This document shows, one piece after another, positions 18,625 to 27,403 of a stretch of DNA of 64,000 nt. Below the pieces are notes generated by a model, which ran no database searches, was not told the origin of the DNA, and saw only the letters and a list, made by a program, of their open reading frames with translations. How positions within the stretch are numbered: position 1 is the stretch's first letter; each line of letters starts with the position of its first letter. The stretch lies in the NCBI RefSeq assembly GCF_003933735.1, contig NZ_RSED01000001.1:248001-312000 (forward strand), written 5' to 3'. The position numbers and the translations under genes were made by a program. This DNA comes from Aquabacterium soli (GTDB lineage Bacteria > Pseudomonadota > Gammaproteobacteria > Burkholderiales > Burkholderiaceae_C).

Positions 18625-19349
18625 CGGCTCACCCCTCGCGCATCCAGGGGCAGGGCGCGGCGGCGCCAGCGCTGCCGCGCCCATTCACTGAGCAGCATGG
18701 CCGCCAGCGCCACGCCCAGCGAGACCATGCTCAAGCGAAAAGCGATGGCCTGGCCGCGTTCGGTCTGCATGGCACTCAGCAGGGTCAGCGGCACGGTGGC
18801 CGCATCCGGGGCTGTCTGCGGCCACCGGGCCTGCAGCGCCGCTGCCAGCACCACGGAGGCGCCGGATTCGCCCCAGGCCGCGGCGAAGCCCAGCGCGGCG
18901 GCCGACAGCAGCATTGGCGCAGTCTGAGCGACGGTGACACTCCACCACGCGCTCCAGCGGGTGGCCCCGAGCGTTCGCGCGGTCTGCAGTTGCAGCAAGT
19001 CGACCGCTTCGAAGGCCGGGCGCATCGTGCGGATCATCAAGGGCAGCACCAGGCAGAAGGCAACCAGCACCAGGCCGTGAGGTGTGATTTCGGCCTGCCA
19101 GCCCTGGCCCTTGGACAGCCAATCGCCCGCCGGGCCCTCCGGGCCGAGCAGGCTCACCACGCCCCAGCCGATCACGGCGGGCGACACCCCCAGCGGCAGC
19201 AGCAGCAAGGCGTCGAGCACCCAACGTCCTTTGAGTCCTCTGCGGCCCGTCCAGGACGCCGCCAGCATTGCCAGGGGAAAGCTGATCAGCACGGTGACGA
19301 AGGCGATGCGTGCGCTGAAAGCCAGCGCGTCGAGTTCAATGGACGTCAT
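18621..19349 (-). CDS. modB: Molybdate ABC transporter permease ModB
   Basis: A 242-residue inner-membrane permease with about five or six hydrophobic segments. The cytoplasmic coupling loop is recognisable (QTARTLGATRW) and is followed by the ModB-like GESGAS segment where E. coli has GEFGAT. It would carry molybdate (or tungstate) with ModC. The stop overlaps the modC start by 4 bp. The substrate-binding protein ModA, normally the first gene, is absent here; upstream is the divergent pckG leader. Because its ATPase partner is degenerate, transport may need another ATPase. Confidence 0.88.
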   Translation of the reverse strand: MTSIELDALAFSARIAFVTVLISFPLAMLAASWTGRRGLKGRWVLDALLLLPLGVSPAVIGWGVVSLLGPEGPAGDWLSKGQGWQAEITPHGLVLVAFCLVLPLMIRTMRPAFEAVDLLQLQTARTLGATRWSAWWSVTVAQTAPMLLSAAALGFAAAWGESGASVVLAAALQARWPQTAPDAATVPLTLLSAMQTERGQAIAFRLSMVSLGVALAAMLLSEWARQRWRRRALPLDARGVSR

Positions 19350-19738
19350 TCAGACCGGTGTGAAATCTTTTGCCATAGCGTTGCCGTATTGTGGCGGCCC
19401 TCACGCCCCACCCGTGTGCGGGAGTGCACCATGTGAATTAGTTGGCACGGTGTTTGTCCTCCCCGTGCAATCCCTCGAAGCAGGGGGACGCCTGAAAAAT
19501 GCGGACTGAACTAAAATGGCGGGCTCGGTTCACAGACCCCGGGGCCGTCGCCAATGACTGTTTGATGAAACACTGATGGCGCGGCGGGGTGGCTGCCTGT
19601 TGGACTGGCATGGGGCTTGTATGCCCCGTGCCTCGTCGGGCGGGCCAGCCGAAGCAAGGTGTCGAGAGCGCACAAGTCTTTGATTTCATTGATGTTTGCG
19701 CTGTCGAGACTTTGATTTCAACTTTTGGAGCTTCTGTC
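19350..19738 (+). promoter_or_regulatory. 389-bp divergent modB/pckG region with hairpin and direct repeat
   Basis: No gene is seen. It holds a stem GGCATGGGGC (19607-19616) with GCCCCGTGCC (19623-19632), nine of ten bases paired, and a direct repeat near the pckG start: TGTCGAGA...CTTTGATTTCA at 19660-19688 (10-bp spacer) and again at 19702-19720 with no spacer. TAAAAT at 19512-19517 could be a -10 element. The repeat lies 18-79 bp before the pckG ATG and looks like paired binding sites or a leader element. The regulator is unknown. Confidence 0.45.
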
Positions 19739-21601
19739 ATGACCACAGCTACAGCGACGCAGGTGAATGCCCCCGCCTACGTCAAGAATGCGAAACTGAT
19801 TGCCTGGGTGGCCGAGATCGCCGCCCTGGTGCAGCCCAAGGACATCGTCTGGTGCGATGGTTCGCAGGAAGAATACGACCGCCTGTGCAACCTGCTGGTC
19901 AACGCCGGCAGCTTCAAGAAGCTCAACCCCGAGCTGCGCCCCAACAGCTACCTGGCCGTGACCGACCCGTCCGACGTGGCCCGGGTCGAAGACCGCACCT
20001 TCATCTGTTCCGATCGCAAGGAAGATGCCGGCCCCACCAACAACTGGTGCGAGCCCGCTGAAATGCGCGCCAAGCTGCAGACCGGTGAAGGCGCCCTGTT
20101 CAAGGGCGCCATGAAGGGCCGCACCATGTATGTGGTGCCCTTCAGCATGGGCCCGCTGGGCTCCGACATCGCCCACATCGGTGTCGAGCTGTCCGACAGT
20201 GCCTACGTGGCCGTCAACATGAAGCTCATGACCCGCATGGGCAAGGGCGTGATCGACGTTCTGGGCACCGATGGCGAGTTCGTGCCCTGCGTGCACACCG
20301 TGGGCGCGCCGCTCGAGGCTGGTCAGAAGGATTCGGTCTGGCCTTGCAACCCCACCGTCAAGTACATCGTCCACTACCCCGCCACGCGCGAGATCTGGTC
20401 CTATGGCTCCGGCTACGGCGGCAACGCCCTGTTGGGCAAGAAGTGCTTCGCGCTGCGCATCGCCTCCACCATGGGCCGCGACCAGGGTTGGCTGGCCGAG
20501 CACATGCTGCTGCTGGGCGTGACCAACCCCCAGGGCCAGAAGTTCCACGTGGCCGCGGCCTTCCCGAGCGCCTGCGGCAAGACCAATTTCGCCATGCTGA
20601 TTCCGCCCGAGGGCTACAACGGCTGGAAGGTCTCCACCATCGGTGACGACATCGCCTGGGTCAAGCCCGGTGCCGATGGCCGTCTGTACGCCATCAATCC
20701 CGAGGCCGGCTACTTTGGTGTGGCCCCCGGCACCAACATGCAGACCAACCCGAACTGCATGCACTCGCTGGACCGCGACGTGATCTTCACGAACGTGGCC
20801 CTGACCGACGATGGCGACGTGTGGTGGGAAGGCATGACCGACACGGCCCCCGCCCACCTGATCGACTGGCAAGGCAAGGACTGGACGCCGCAGATCGCCA
20901 AGGAAACCGGTGCCAAGGCCGCCCACCCGAACGCCCGCTTCACCGTGGCCGCCACCAACAACCCCGCGCTCGACAGCGAATGGGACAACCCCGCCGGTGT
21001 GGCGATCGACGCCTTCATCTTCGGTGGCCGCCGCTCGACCACCGTGCCGCTGGTGACCGAGGCCAAGGACTGGACGGAAGGCGTCTACATGGCTGCCACC
21101 ATGGGCTCCGAAACCACGGCTGCCGCCTTCGGTGCACAAGGCGTGGTGCGCCGCGATCCGTTCGCCATGCTGCCCTTCATGGGCTACAACATGAGCGACT
21201 ACTTCCAGCACTGGCTGAACCTGGGCACCAAGCTGCAGGGCGAGGGCGCCAAGCTGCCCAAGATCTTCTGCGTGAACTGGTTCCGCAAGGGCGCCGACGG
21301 CAAGTTCGTGTGGCCCGGCTATGGCGAGAACATGCGCGTTCTGGAATGGATCCTGGGCCGCATCACCGGCACCACCAAGGGCGTGGACAACGCCTTCGGC
21401 CTGAGCCCCACCTACGAAGACATCAACTGGAATGGCCTGAACTTCTCGAAGGAGCAGTTCCAGTCGGTCATCGGCATCGACACCGCCGCCTGGACGCAGG
21501 AACTCAAGCTGCACGAAGAGCTGTTCCAGCAACTGGCCTTCCACCTGCCGGCTGAAATGCCCGCCACCAAGGCCAAGATCGAGCAGCGCCTGGCTGCCTG
21601 A
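19739..21601 (+). CDS. pckG: Phosphoenolpyruvate carboxykinase (GTP)
   Basis: Cytosolic enzyme converting oxaloacetate and GTP to phosphoenolpyruvate, CO2 and GDP, the entry step of gluconeogenesis. The 620-residue protein has the GTP-type PEPCK signature: the P-loop-like kinase motif [12 protein letters not shown] with the reactive cysteine, the metal site region TIGDDIAW, and the GTP-loop region around [12 protein letters not shown]. The start is the ATG at 19739 with GGAG at 19727-19730; the frame stays open further upstream but without a site. Strong family identity and normal length. Confidence 0.98.
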   Translation: MTTATATQVNAPAYVKNAKLIAWVAEIAALVQPKDIVWCDGSQEEYDRLCNLLVNAGSFKKLNPELRPNSYLAVTDPSDVARVEDRTFICSDRKEDAGPTNNWCEPAEMRAKLQTGEGALFKGAMKGRTMYVVPFSMGPLGSDIAHIGVELSDSAYVAVNMKLMTRMGKGVIDVLGTDGEFVPCVHTVGAPLEAGQKDSVWPCNPTVKYIVHYPATREIWSYGSGYGGNALLGKKCFALRIASTMGRDQGWLAEHMLLLGVTNPQGQKFHVAAAFPSACGKTNFAMLIPPEGYNGWKVSTIGDDIAWVKPGADGRLYAINPEAGYFGVAPGTNMQTNPNCMHSLDRDVIFTNVALTDDGDVWWEGMTDTAPAHLIDWQGKDWTPQIAKETGAKAAHPNARFTVAATNNPALDSEWDNPAGVAIDAFIFGGRRSTTVPLVTEAKDWTEGVYMAATMGSETTAAAFGAQGVVRRDPFAMLPFMGYNMSDYFQHWLNLGTKLQGEGAKLPKIFCVNWFRKGADGKFVWPGYGENMRVLEWILGRITGTTKGVDNAFGLSPTYEDINWNGLNFSKEQFQSVIGIDTAAWTQELKLHEELFQQLAFHLPAEMPATKAKIEQRLAA

Positions 21602-21619
21602 TCCTGCCTTGCGGTCATC

Positions 21620-21650
21620 GATGGCGGCCCTTCGGGGCCGTCATTTCTTT
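21620..21650 (+). terminator. Rho-independent terminator after pckG
   Basis: ATGGCGGCCC-TTCG-GGGCCGTCAT (21621-21644) pairs nine of ten bases around a stable TTCG tetraloop and is followed by TTTCTTT. It starts 19 bp after the pckG stop. Confidence 0.85.
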
Positions 21651-21679
21651 GTGGGTAGACCTGCTTACATTTCGAATGG

Positions 21680-21780
21680 CGGGAAACCCTGTCTGGAAAT
21701 TCTGTCTGTAATGCGTGTAAGGAGTGGTTTCCCCCTGTTCGCGGGGGGGGAATGACCTTGGACACCCCCGTCGGCGGGGG
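21680..21780 (+). promoter_or_regulatory. Structured leader before PEP-CTERM gene: three stacked GC-rich hairpins
   Basis: Three inverted repeats lie in tandem: GGGAAACC (21681-21688) with GGTTTCCC (21726-21733); a C-run (21731-21735) with a G-run from 21743; and a perfect CCCCCG-TCGG-CGGGGG (21765-21780). The first two overlap and are mutually exclusive, as in attenuators. The downstream gene starts at 21851. No known riboswitch is recognised. Confidence 0.45.
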
Positions 21781-21850
21781 GCGCCGTTTGACGCAAACCC
21801 GGAGAATTGGGCTCAGTAGTCCTCGTTATCCCCTGAAATTGGAGCAAGCA

Positions 21851-22327
21851 ATGCAGTTCATCAAGCATCTGGTGGCCGCCGCCGCCCTGACTGTGGCAGG
21901 TTCTGCCATGGCCACAACCTACGAGGCCGGCGTTCTGGTCTCCGGCATCCCGCAATCCCTGACCTACGCCGTCCTGGGCTCGGGTTCCTTCAGCGACGTC
22001 ATCAACTTCGATGTGGCCGCCGATTCGACGGCCCAGGCGAACGCTGTGACCTTCACGCTGTTCCCCTTCGTTCAGAACCCGATCACGGGCCTGACGCTGG
22101 CCGTGTATGACGGCGCCACGCTGTTGTCCGCCGTCAATGGCGTCTACACGCTGGCTGCTGGTACCGACTACAGCTTCCACGTGGGTGGCACGACCAACTT
22201 CTCGGGCGTGTACTCCGTGAACTACCAGCTGGCTGCAGCCCCCGTGCCCGAAGCCGGTTCCGTGGCCCTGACCCTGGCTGGTCTGGGCGTGGTGGGCCTG
22301 ATGGCTGCCCGTCGCCGCCGCGGCTGA
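21851..22327 (+). CDS. FxDxF-type PEP-CTERM protein
   Basis: A 158-residue exported protein. It has a signal peptide (cleavage near AGSAMA), an early block with phenylalanines and aspartates (SFSDVINFDV) typical of FxDxF PEP-CTERM proteins, a small beta domain, and a C-terminal tail with VPEAG (Pro-Glu-Ala instead of PEP), a hydrophobic helix and ARRRRG. GGAG at 21841-21844 supports the ATG at 21851. It is the second-smallest gene of its type here; a similar protein is encoded at 45173. Function unknown; surface or biofilm matrix is a family-level guess. Confidence 0.85.
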   Translation: MQFIKHLVAAAALTVAGSAMATTYEAGVLVSGIPQSLTYAVLGSGSFSDVINFDVAADSTAQANAVTFTLFPFVQNPITGLTLAVYDGATLLSAVNGVYTLAAGTDYSFHVGGTTNFSGVYSVNYQLAAAPVPEAGSVALTLAGLGVVGLMAARRRRG

Positions 22328-22357
22328 TCGACGTTCCGTCCATCCGCCTTCGCGCAG

Positions 22358-22385
22358 AGCGGGCCTTCGGGCCCGCTTTTCTTTT
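22358..22385 (+). terminator. Rho-independent terminator after PEP-CTERM gene
   Basis: AGCGGGCC-TTC-GGGCCCGCT is followed by TTTCTTTT. It lies about 30 bp after the stop and also separates the gene from the convergent AraC regulator. Confidence 0.92.
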
Positions 22386-22414
22386 GGGGCTTTGATTCCG
22401 GGAGGGCGTCGCGC

Positions 22415-23242
22415 TCAGGCCCGCGCGAACATCTGCGCCGGTGTCACGCCGAACTCTGCGCAGAAGGCCGCGATGAACGCAGAGGCCGAGGCGTAGCCGC
22501 AGCCTGCTGCCACGCCGGACACCTTGGCGCCGGCCTCCAGCGGGCCCAGCGCGGCCAGCAGGCGCAGTCGGCGGCGCCACGCGCCCACCGACAGGCCCGT
22601 CTGCTGCTGGAACAGCCGCACCATGGACCGCTCGGTCAGACCGATCTCCTGTCCCCACTGCGCCAGGGTGCGCCGATCGGCCGGGTCGGCCTGCAAGGCC
22701 TCGCACAGGCGCAGCAGGCGGGCATCGGTGGGCAGGGGCAGGTCCAGCGCCGCCGTGGGCAACTGGTCCAACTGGTCCAGCAGCACGCTCACCAGGCGGC
22801 CGGGCGCGCCGTGTTCGTCGTAATCGGGCGGCAGGGCGCAGACCGCCAGGATCAGCTCGCGCGCCAGGATGGAGATGTCCAGCACGCGGCAGGCACAGGC
22901 CAGGCCAAGGGGTGAGCCCGCCAGCGCATCGGCCCGCACATACAGGCTGCGCATCTCGGCCGGGCCAGCGGTGAGCACTTCATGCGGCAGATCAGGCGGC
23001 ACCCAGATGGCGCGTTCGGGCGGCGCCATGAACTGCCCCGTGGCGGTGTGCACCTGCAGCACGCCCTCCACGGCGTACGACAGTTGCGCCCAGGGGTGGC
23101 TGTGCTCGGCCGTCCAGGAGCCGGCGGGCAGCGATTCCACGCGGGCCAGCACCGGGCGCGGCAGCCCTTCCTTCAAGGCGGGCAGGGTGCGCTGTCGAGG
23201 TTGCCGGGCGGGGGCGCGCGCGTTTTGTCCGTTTCTCGGCAT
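22415..23242 (-). CDS. AraC-family transcriptional regulator with cupin sensor domain
   Basis: A 275-residue regulator. The N-terminal part (about 30-130) is a cupin-type ligand domain (EHSHPWAQLSYAVEGVLQVHT, then WVPPDLPHEV); the C-terminal 100 residues hold two helix-turn-helix motifs (LAQWGQEIGLTERSMVRLFQ and VAAGCGYASASAFIAAFCAE). The start is taken at 23242 (MPRNGQN), although the frame extends upstream. It is divergent from the BASS transporter, 81 bp away, and probably controls it and marC. Confidence 0.88.
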   Translation of the reverse strand: MPRNGQNARAPARQPRQRTLPALKEGLPRPVLARVESLPAGSWTAEHSHPWAQLSYAVEGVLQVHTATGQFMAPPERAIWVPPDLPHEVLTAGPAEMRSLYVRADALAGSPLGLACACRVLDISILARELILAVCALPPDYDEHGAPGRLVSVLLDQLDQLPTAALDLPLPTDARLLRLCEALQADPADRRTLAQWGQEIGLTERSMVRLFQQQTGLSVGAWRRRLRLLAALGPLEAGAKVSGVAAGCGYASASAFIAAFCAEFGVTPAQMFARA

Positions 23243-23323
23243 GCTCTGTCCAAACGGGGCGATCGGGAACGCCGCCAGCGCGTTAGGCTGGCGGCCTTGC
23301 ATTGTGACTGGGGTGAGAACGAC

Positions 23324-24385
23324 GTGGCGAAGGTGATGACAACGATGGCGCGGCTGGCGAACCGGCGTGCGGCTGGCCGCAAGCACCAGGGCGGCGCGGC
23401 CGACTGGTTCCTGATCGGCATGGTGGGCGCGGTGGTGCTGGCCTCCATCGCCCCGAACCTGGGGCGCACCGGCGGCCTGCTGCACCTCGATGTGGTCGGC
23501 GACATCGGCATCTTCCTGATCTTCTTTTTGCACGGCATGGGCCTGAGCACCGACAGCCTCAAGCACGGTGCCTCGCGCTGGAAGCTGCACCTGGTGGTGC
23601 AGATCAGCACCTTCGCGCTGTTCCCGCTGTGGTGGCTGCTGCTCAACGCGCTGGTCGGCCGCTTCATCCCGCACGACCTGCTGCTGGGCTTTTTCTACCT
23701 GGCGGTGCTGCCGTCCACGGTCTCATCGTCGGTGGCCATGACGGCCATGGCGCGTGGCAACGTGGCGGCAGCGGTGCTCAACGCCACCTTGTCGACGCTG
23801 CTGGGCGTGGTGCTCACGCCGCTGCTGGCCAGCCTGGTGTTCAGTGGTGCGGCCGATGGCCAGGCCATGGACGTGGGCGCCACCATGCTCAAGGTGGCCA
23901 AGATGCTGCTGCTGCCCTTCGTGCTGGGCCAGTTGCTGAGGCCACTGGTGGGCCACTGGTTCCAGAAGATCAAGCCCTGGACGACCAAGGTCGACCGGGC
24001 CGTGATCCTGCTGCTGGTGCTGAGCTCGTTCAGTGATTCGGTGGCCGATGGGCTCTGGAGCAAGCATGGCCTGGGCCTGATGGCGATGACCGCCGTGGGC
24101 GTGTGCCTCTTCCTGTTCCCGCTGCTGTGGCTGACCAAGCGTGTGGCGCGGGCATTCAACTTCCCGGTGGAAGACGAGATCGTGGCGGTGTTCTGCGGTT
24201 CGAAGAAGACGCTGGCCTCGGGGGTGCCCATGGCCAAGCTGCTGTTCAGCGGCAATCCGTCGATGGGGGTGTTGGTGCTGCCCATCATGTTCTACCACCA
24301 GCTGCAACTCTTCGTGTGCTCGGTGATGGCCAAGCGCTATGCTGAGCGTGACAAGACACCCGTGCCGGAGGGCAAGCCCGGCTGA
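23324..24385 (+). CDS. Bile acid:sodium symporter family transporter (YfeH/SBF-like)
   Basis: A membrane transporter of about 353 residues with roughly nine or ten hydrophobic segments and the SBF-like hallmark region GDIGIFLIFFLHGMGLS and PSTVSSSVAMTAMARGN. It would couple sodium import to uptake or release of an organic anion; the substrate is unknown. I chose GTG 23324 because GGTGAG precedes it by 6 bp; ATG 23336 and ATG 23345 are alternatives that shorten it by 4 or 7 residues. It is divergent from an AraC regulator and followed after 27 bp by a MarC-family gene. Confidence 0.88.
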   Translation: MAKVMTTMARLANRRAAGRKHQGGAADWFLIGMVGAVVLASIAPNLGRTGGLLHLDVVGDIGIFLIFFLHGMGLSTDSLKHGASRWKLHLVVQISTFALFPLWWLLLNALVGRFIPHDLLLGFFYLAVLPSTVSSSVAMTAMARGNVAAAVLNATLSTLLGVVLTPLLASLVFSGAADGQAMDVGATMLKVAKMLLLPFVLGQLLRPLVGHWFQKIKPWTTKVDRAVILLLVLSSFSDSVADGLWSKHGLGLMAMTAVGVCLFLFPLLWLTKRVARAFNFPVEDEIVAVFCGSKKTLASGVPMAKLLFSGNPSMGVLVLPIMFYHQLQLFVCSVMAKRYAERDKTPVPEGKPG

Positions 24386-24412
24386 CATCCGCAGACCAAG
24401 AAGGAGGCGACA

Positions 24413-25084
24413 GTGATCGAGTTGCTGGTTCCACACATCAAGACACTGTTCCTGATCCCCTTCACGCTGCTGCCGGTGATCAACCCACTCAGCACCGCGC
24501 CCGTGTTCGTGGCCACGGTGGGGCAGAACCGCAGCGTGGCCCGGCGCCTGGCGCGCCAGGTGGCGCTCAACAGCTTCTACGTGATGGCGGTGTCCATGCT
24601 GGTGGGCACCTACGTGCTGGAGTTCTTCGGCATCTCACTGCCCATCGTGCGCATCGGTGGCGGCCTGATCGTCGCGGCCACGGGTTGGCGCATGCTCAAC
24701 CGCACAGACGCGGACCAGGCCATGACCGCCGTGGCCGAGAAGGCCTCCGACCTGACCGATGCCGAGATCGTGCGGCGCAGCTTCTTTCCGATCACCTTTC
24801 CTCTGACGACAGGTCCGGGCACCATCTCTGCCGCCATTGCGCTCGGTGCGTCCATCCCGCGCTCGCCCTTCCTGTACATGGTGGAGGCTGGTGTGCTGGT
24901 CGCGGGTGCCGCGTTGACGGCTGGTGTGCTCTACATCATCTTTCGCAATTCGGCCCGCCTGCTCAACCGCCTGGGCGAGGTCGGCATGCTGGTGATGGCG
25001 CGGCTGATGGCCTTCATCCTGCTGTGCATCGGCATCGAGATCATGTGGGCCGGGTGGTCGGAGTTGAACCACATCGCCCGTTGA
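24413..25084 (+). CDS. MarC family (NAAT) membrane protein
   Basis: A 223-residue polytopic inner-membrane protein with about six segments. Family features include PVINPLSTAPVFVATVG near the N-terminus, GGGLIVAATGWRML in the centre, and FPLTTGPGTISAAIALG. MarC proteins are called NAAT (neutral amino acid transporter) homologues but their function is not settled. GTG start at 24413 with strong AAGGAGG at 24401-24407. It lies 27 bp after the transporter gene and converges with the hydrolase operon. Confidence 0.9.
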   Translation: MIELLVPHIKTLFLIPFTLLPVINPLSTAPVFVATVGQNRSVARRLARQVALNSFYVMAVSMLVGTYVLEFFGISLPIVRIGGGLIVAATGWRMLNRTDADQAMTAVAEKASDLTDAEIVRRSFFPITFPLTTGPGTISAAIALGASIPRSPFLYMVEAGVLVAGAALTAGVLYIIFRNSARLLNRLGEVGMLVMARLMAFILLCIGIEIMWAGWSELNHIAR

Positions 25085-25090
25085 CACGGT

Positions 25091-26677
25091 TCAATAGCCC
25101 AGCGCGCAGCCATCCTTTCGCGGATCCGATCCGCTGATCAGCAAGCCTCGGTCCTGGTCCACCACGATCATCTGGCCACCGCCGATGGGCTGGCCGCTGC
25201 GCGTGATGCGGTGTCCGCGCCTGGACAGCTCGGCATCGAGCCAGGCAGGCTGGCTGAATTCCAGATCCAGTTCATCGCCGAAGGCGAAGCTGCGCGGTGC
25301 ATCCAGCGCGGCCTGCGGGTCCATGCCCCTGTCGAGCACGTTGCTCAGCAGGGCCACGTGGCCGGTGGCCTGGTACTGGCCGCCCATCACGCCGAAGGGC
25401 GCGGCCAGTCGGCCGTTCTTCATCAGCATGCCGGGAATGATGGTGTGCAGCGGGCGCTTGCCCGGGGCGATGGCATTGGGGTGCGCGCTCTGCAGGCTGA
25501 AGCCGGCGCCGCGATTCTGCAGCAGCACGCCGCTGCGCGGCGCCACCAACGTGCTGCCGAAGGAGTGGAAGATGGAGTTGATCAGCGACAAGGCGTTGCC
25601 GTCGCGGTCGACCACACACACGTAGACGGTGTCCTTGTGCGCCACCTCCGGCCAGATCACCGGTGGACGTGTGCTGTCCATGCACAGGGCGCGGCGCTGC
25701 ATCGCGGCCCAGTCGTTGGACAGCAGTTCGTCGACAGGAACGTGTGCGTGGCTGGTGTCGGCGAAGAGTGCGTCGCGGTGCGCGTAGGCCAGCTTGCTCA
25801 CCTCGGCCAGCAGGTGGATGCGGTCGGCCTCGCTGATCGCGCCCTCGTCCAGGTCCAGGCCCGACAGCACGTTGAGCATCATCAGCACGCCCAGGCCCTG
25901 GCCGTTGGGCGGGCACTCGTAGACGCGGTGGTCCCGGTAGTCGGTGGCGATGGGCCGCACGACCTCAGGCTGCGTGGCGGCCAGGTCGTCCAGCGTGTGC
26001 AGGCCGCCGCCTGCGCGCAGGCGCTGCACGATGTCTTCGGCCACCCAGCCTTCGTAGAAGCCGGCCCAGCCATGGCGCGCGATGGTGCGCAGCGTCTCGG
26101 CCATGCGGGGCTGGCGGTGCAGCACGCCGGCCGAGGGCGCGCGGCCATGGTGCAGGAACAGCTCTGCAGCCACCGGATCGCGCAGCAGGTGTTCGTCGCG
26201 GGCCCAGTCGAAGGCCACGCGCGGGGCTACCGGGTGGCCGCGCTCCGCTACCTCGATGGCGGGCTGCAGCAGTTCATCCAGGCCGCGTGTGCCATGGTCG
26301 GCCAGCAGGCGGCACCAGGCTGCCACGGCGCCCGGTGTGGTCACCGAATGGGCGCTGTACGGATCGATCTGCGTCATCCCGCGTGATTGGTACCAATCGA
26401 GCGATGCGGCCATGGGCGCGCGGCCTGAGCCGTTGAGTGCGATGGGCTCGCTGGCGCCAGCCGGCAGGTAGAGCGCAAAGCAGTCACCGCCGATGCCCGT
26501 CATCTGCGGCTCGACGATGCCCAGCAGCGCCACGGCCGCGATGCCCGCGTCCACGGCATTGCCGCCACGGCGCAGCACATCGAGCGCGGTCTGTGCGGCC
26601 AGTGGATGCGAGGTGGCCACCGCAGCCTGCGAGGTGTAAAGGGCCGAGCGGCCTGGTTGTGAGAAGTCTCGGGTCAT
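25091..26677 (-). CDS. Ntn hydrolase of gamma-glutamyltransferase family, HpxW/YwrD-like
   Basis: A 528-residue self-processing hydrolase of the GGT superfamily. The predicted nucleophile is Thr350 in DTVYVCVVDRDGNALS, which aligns with the E. coli GGT autocleavage threonine (TTHYSVVD) by spacing to VVD. NRGAGFSL after it and GGNAVDAGIAA near the N-terminus are family motifs. It has no signal peptide, unlike periplasmic GGT, and resembles cytoplasmic members such as YwrD and HpxW oxamate amidohydrolase. It overlaps the TetR stop by 4 bp (ATGA) and is the last gene of the four-gene leftward operon. Amide hydrolysis is likely; the substrate is not known. Confidence 0.85.
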   Translation of the reverse strand: MTRDFSQPGRSALYTSQAAVATSHPLAAQTALDVLRRGGNAVDAGIAAVALLGIVEPQMTGIGGDCFALYLPAGASEPIALNGSGRAPMAASLDWYQSRGMTQIDPYSAHSVTTPGAVAAWCRLLADHGTRGLDELLQPAIEVAERGHPVAPRVAFDWARDEHLLRDPVAAELFLHHGRAPSAGVLHRQPRMAETLRTIARHGWAGFYEGWVAEDIVQRLRAGGGLHTLDDLAATQPEVVRPIATDYRDHRVYECPPNGQGLGVLMMLNVLSGLDLDEGAISEADRIHLLAEVSKLAYAHRDALFADTSHAHVPVDELLSNDWAAMQRRALCMDSTRPPVIWPEVAHKDTVYVCVVDRDGNALSLINSIFHSFGSTLVAPRSGVLLQNRGAGFSLQSAHPNAIAPGKRPLHTIIPGMLMKNGRLAAPFGVMGGQYQATGHVALLSNVLDRGMDPQAALDAPRSFAFGDELDLEFSQPAWLDAELSRRGHRITRSGQPIGGGQMIVVDQDRGLLISGSDPRKDGCALGY

Positions 26678-27387
26678 GGTTTGGTGCGTCGGGTTGGTTT
26701 CGTGTCCTTGGGGTGCCCCAAGGCGCTGACCGAGCCGTGGCTCAGGAAGCCGGCCAGCATCTGGTGGTTCTGCTCGCGGTGCGCGGCCTGCCAGTCGGGG
26801 GCGAGCAGGTCCTGCTTGAAGATGCGCGACAGCGTGTGGGCGTGCGACTTGCCGTAATAGGCCAGGCTGACCATGGTCACGTACAGGTGCAGGGCGTCGA
26901 TGCCGTTGCGGAACACGCCGTCGGCCTGGCCGCGCTGCAGCAGCGCGTTGATCAGGTCGAGCACAGGCGAGGCCTGCTGCGGGATGCGCGAGGACTTGCG
27001 CAGGTGGGCGGCCTTGTTGAGGTTCTCGAAGGCCAGCAGTTGCAGCAGCTCGGGGTGGCTGGAGAAGTGGCCATCGATGAAATCGAAGAGCTGCAGGATG
27101 CCGTCCAGCGGGGTGGCATCGGAGAAATCCAGTTGCAGCTCTTGCTCGCGCAGGCGGGTCAGCACATCCTCGAGCACGCGGGTGTACAGCGCATCCTTGC
27201 CCCCGTGGTAGTGGTAGAGCATGCGGATGTTGGACTTGGCCCGCTTGGCGATCTGCTCGGTGCGCGCGCCGCTGAAGCCCTTGGCCGCGAACTCGGCGGT
27301 GGCGGCTTGGAGGATGCGGGCCTGGGTCTTTTCGGGATCCCGCTTGGCGGGGCGCTTGGGCGCGGGCTTGGTTGTCTTGGCAGGCAT
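26674..27387 (-). CDS. TetR-family regulator, RutR-like
   Basis: A 237-residue repressor-type protein. The N-terminal helix-turn-helix is at about residues 20-65 (AATAEFAAKGFSGARTEQIA then NIRMLYHYHGGKDALY), and the ligand domain looks like the RutR type. The basic first 18 residues and C-terminal tail are disordered. It lies inside the leftward operon, 16 bp after the amidase and overlapping the HpxW-like gene by 4 bp, so it is co-transcribed with its likely targets. The palindrome at 29588-29625 is a candidate operator for both divergent operons. Confidence 0.87.
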   Translation of the reverse strand: MPAKTTKPAPKRPAKRDPEKTQARILQAATAEFAAKGFSGARTEQIAKRAKSNIRMLYHYHGGKDALYTRVLEDVLTRLREQELQLDFSDATPLDGILQLFDFIDGHFSSHPELLQLLAFENLNKAAHLRKSSRIPQQASPVLDLINALLQRGQADGVFRNGIDALHLYVTMVSLAYYGKSHAHTLSRIFKQDLLAPDWQAAHREQNHQMLAGFLSHGSVSALGHPKDTKPTRRTKP

Positions 27388-27403
27388 GGTCAGCGGGTTC
27401 TTC

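Noticed and set aside
19718-21544. 608-residue minus-strand frame over pckG
   Set aside because: Antisense shadow of a clear GTP-PEPCK gene; no family motif.
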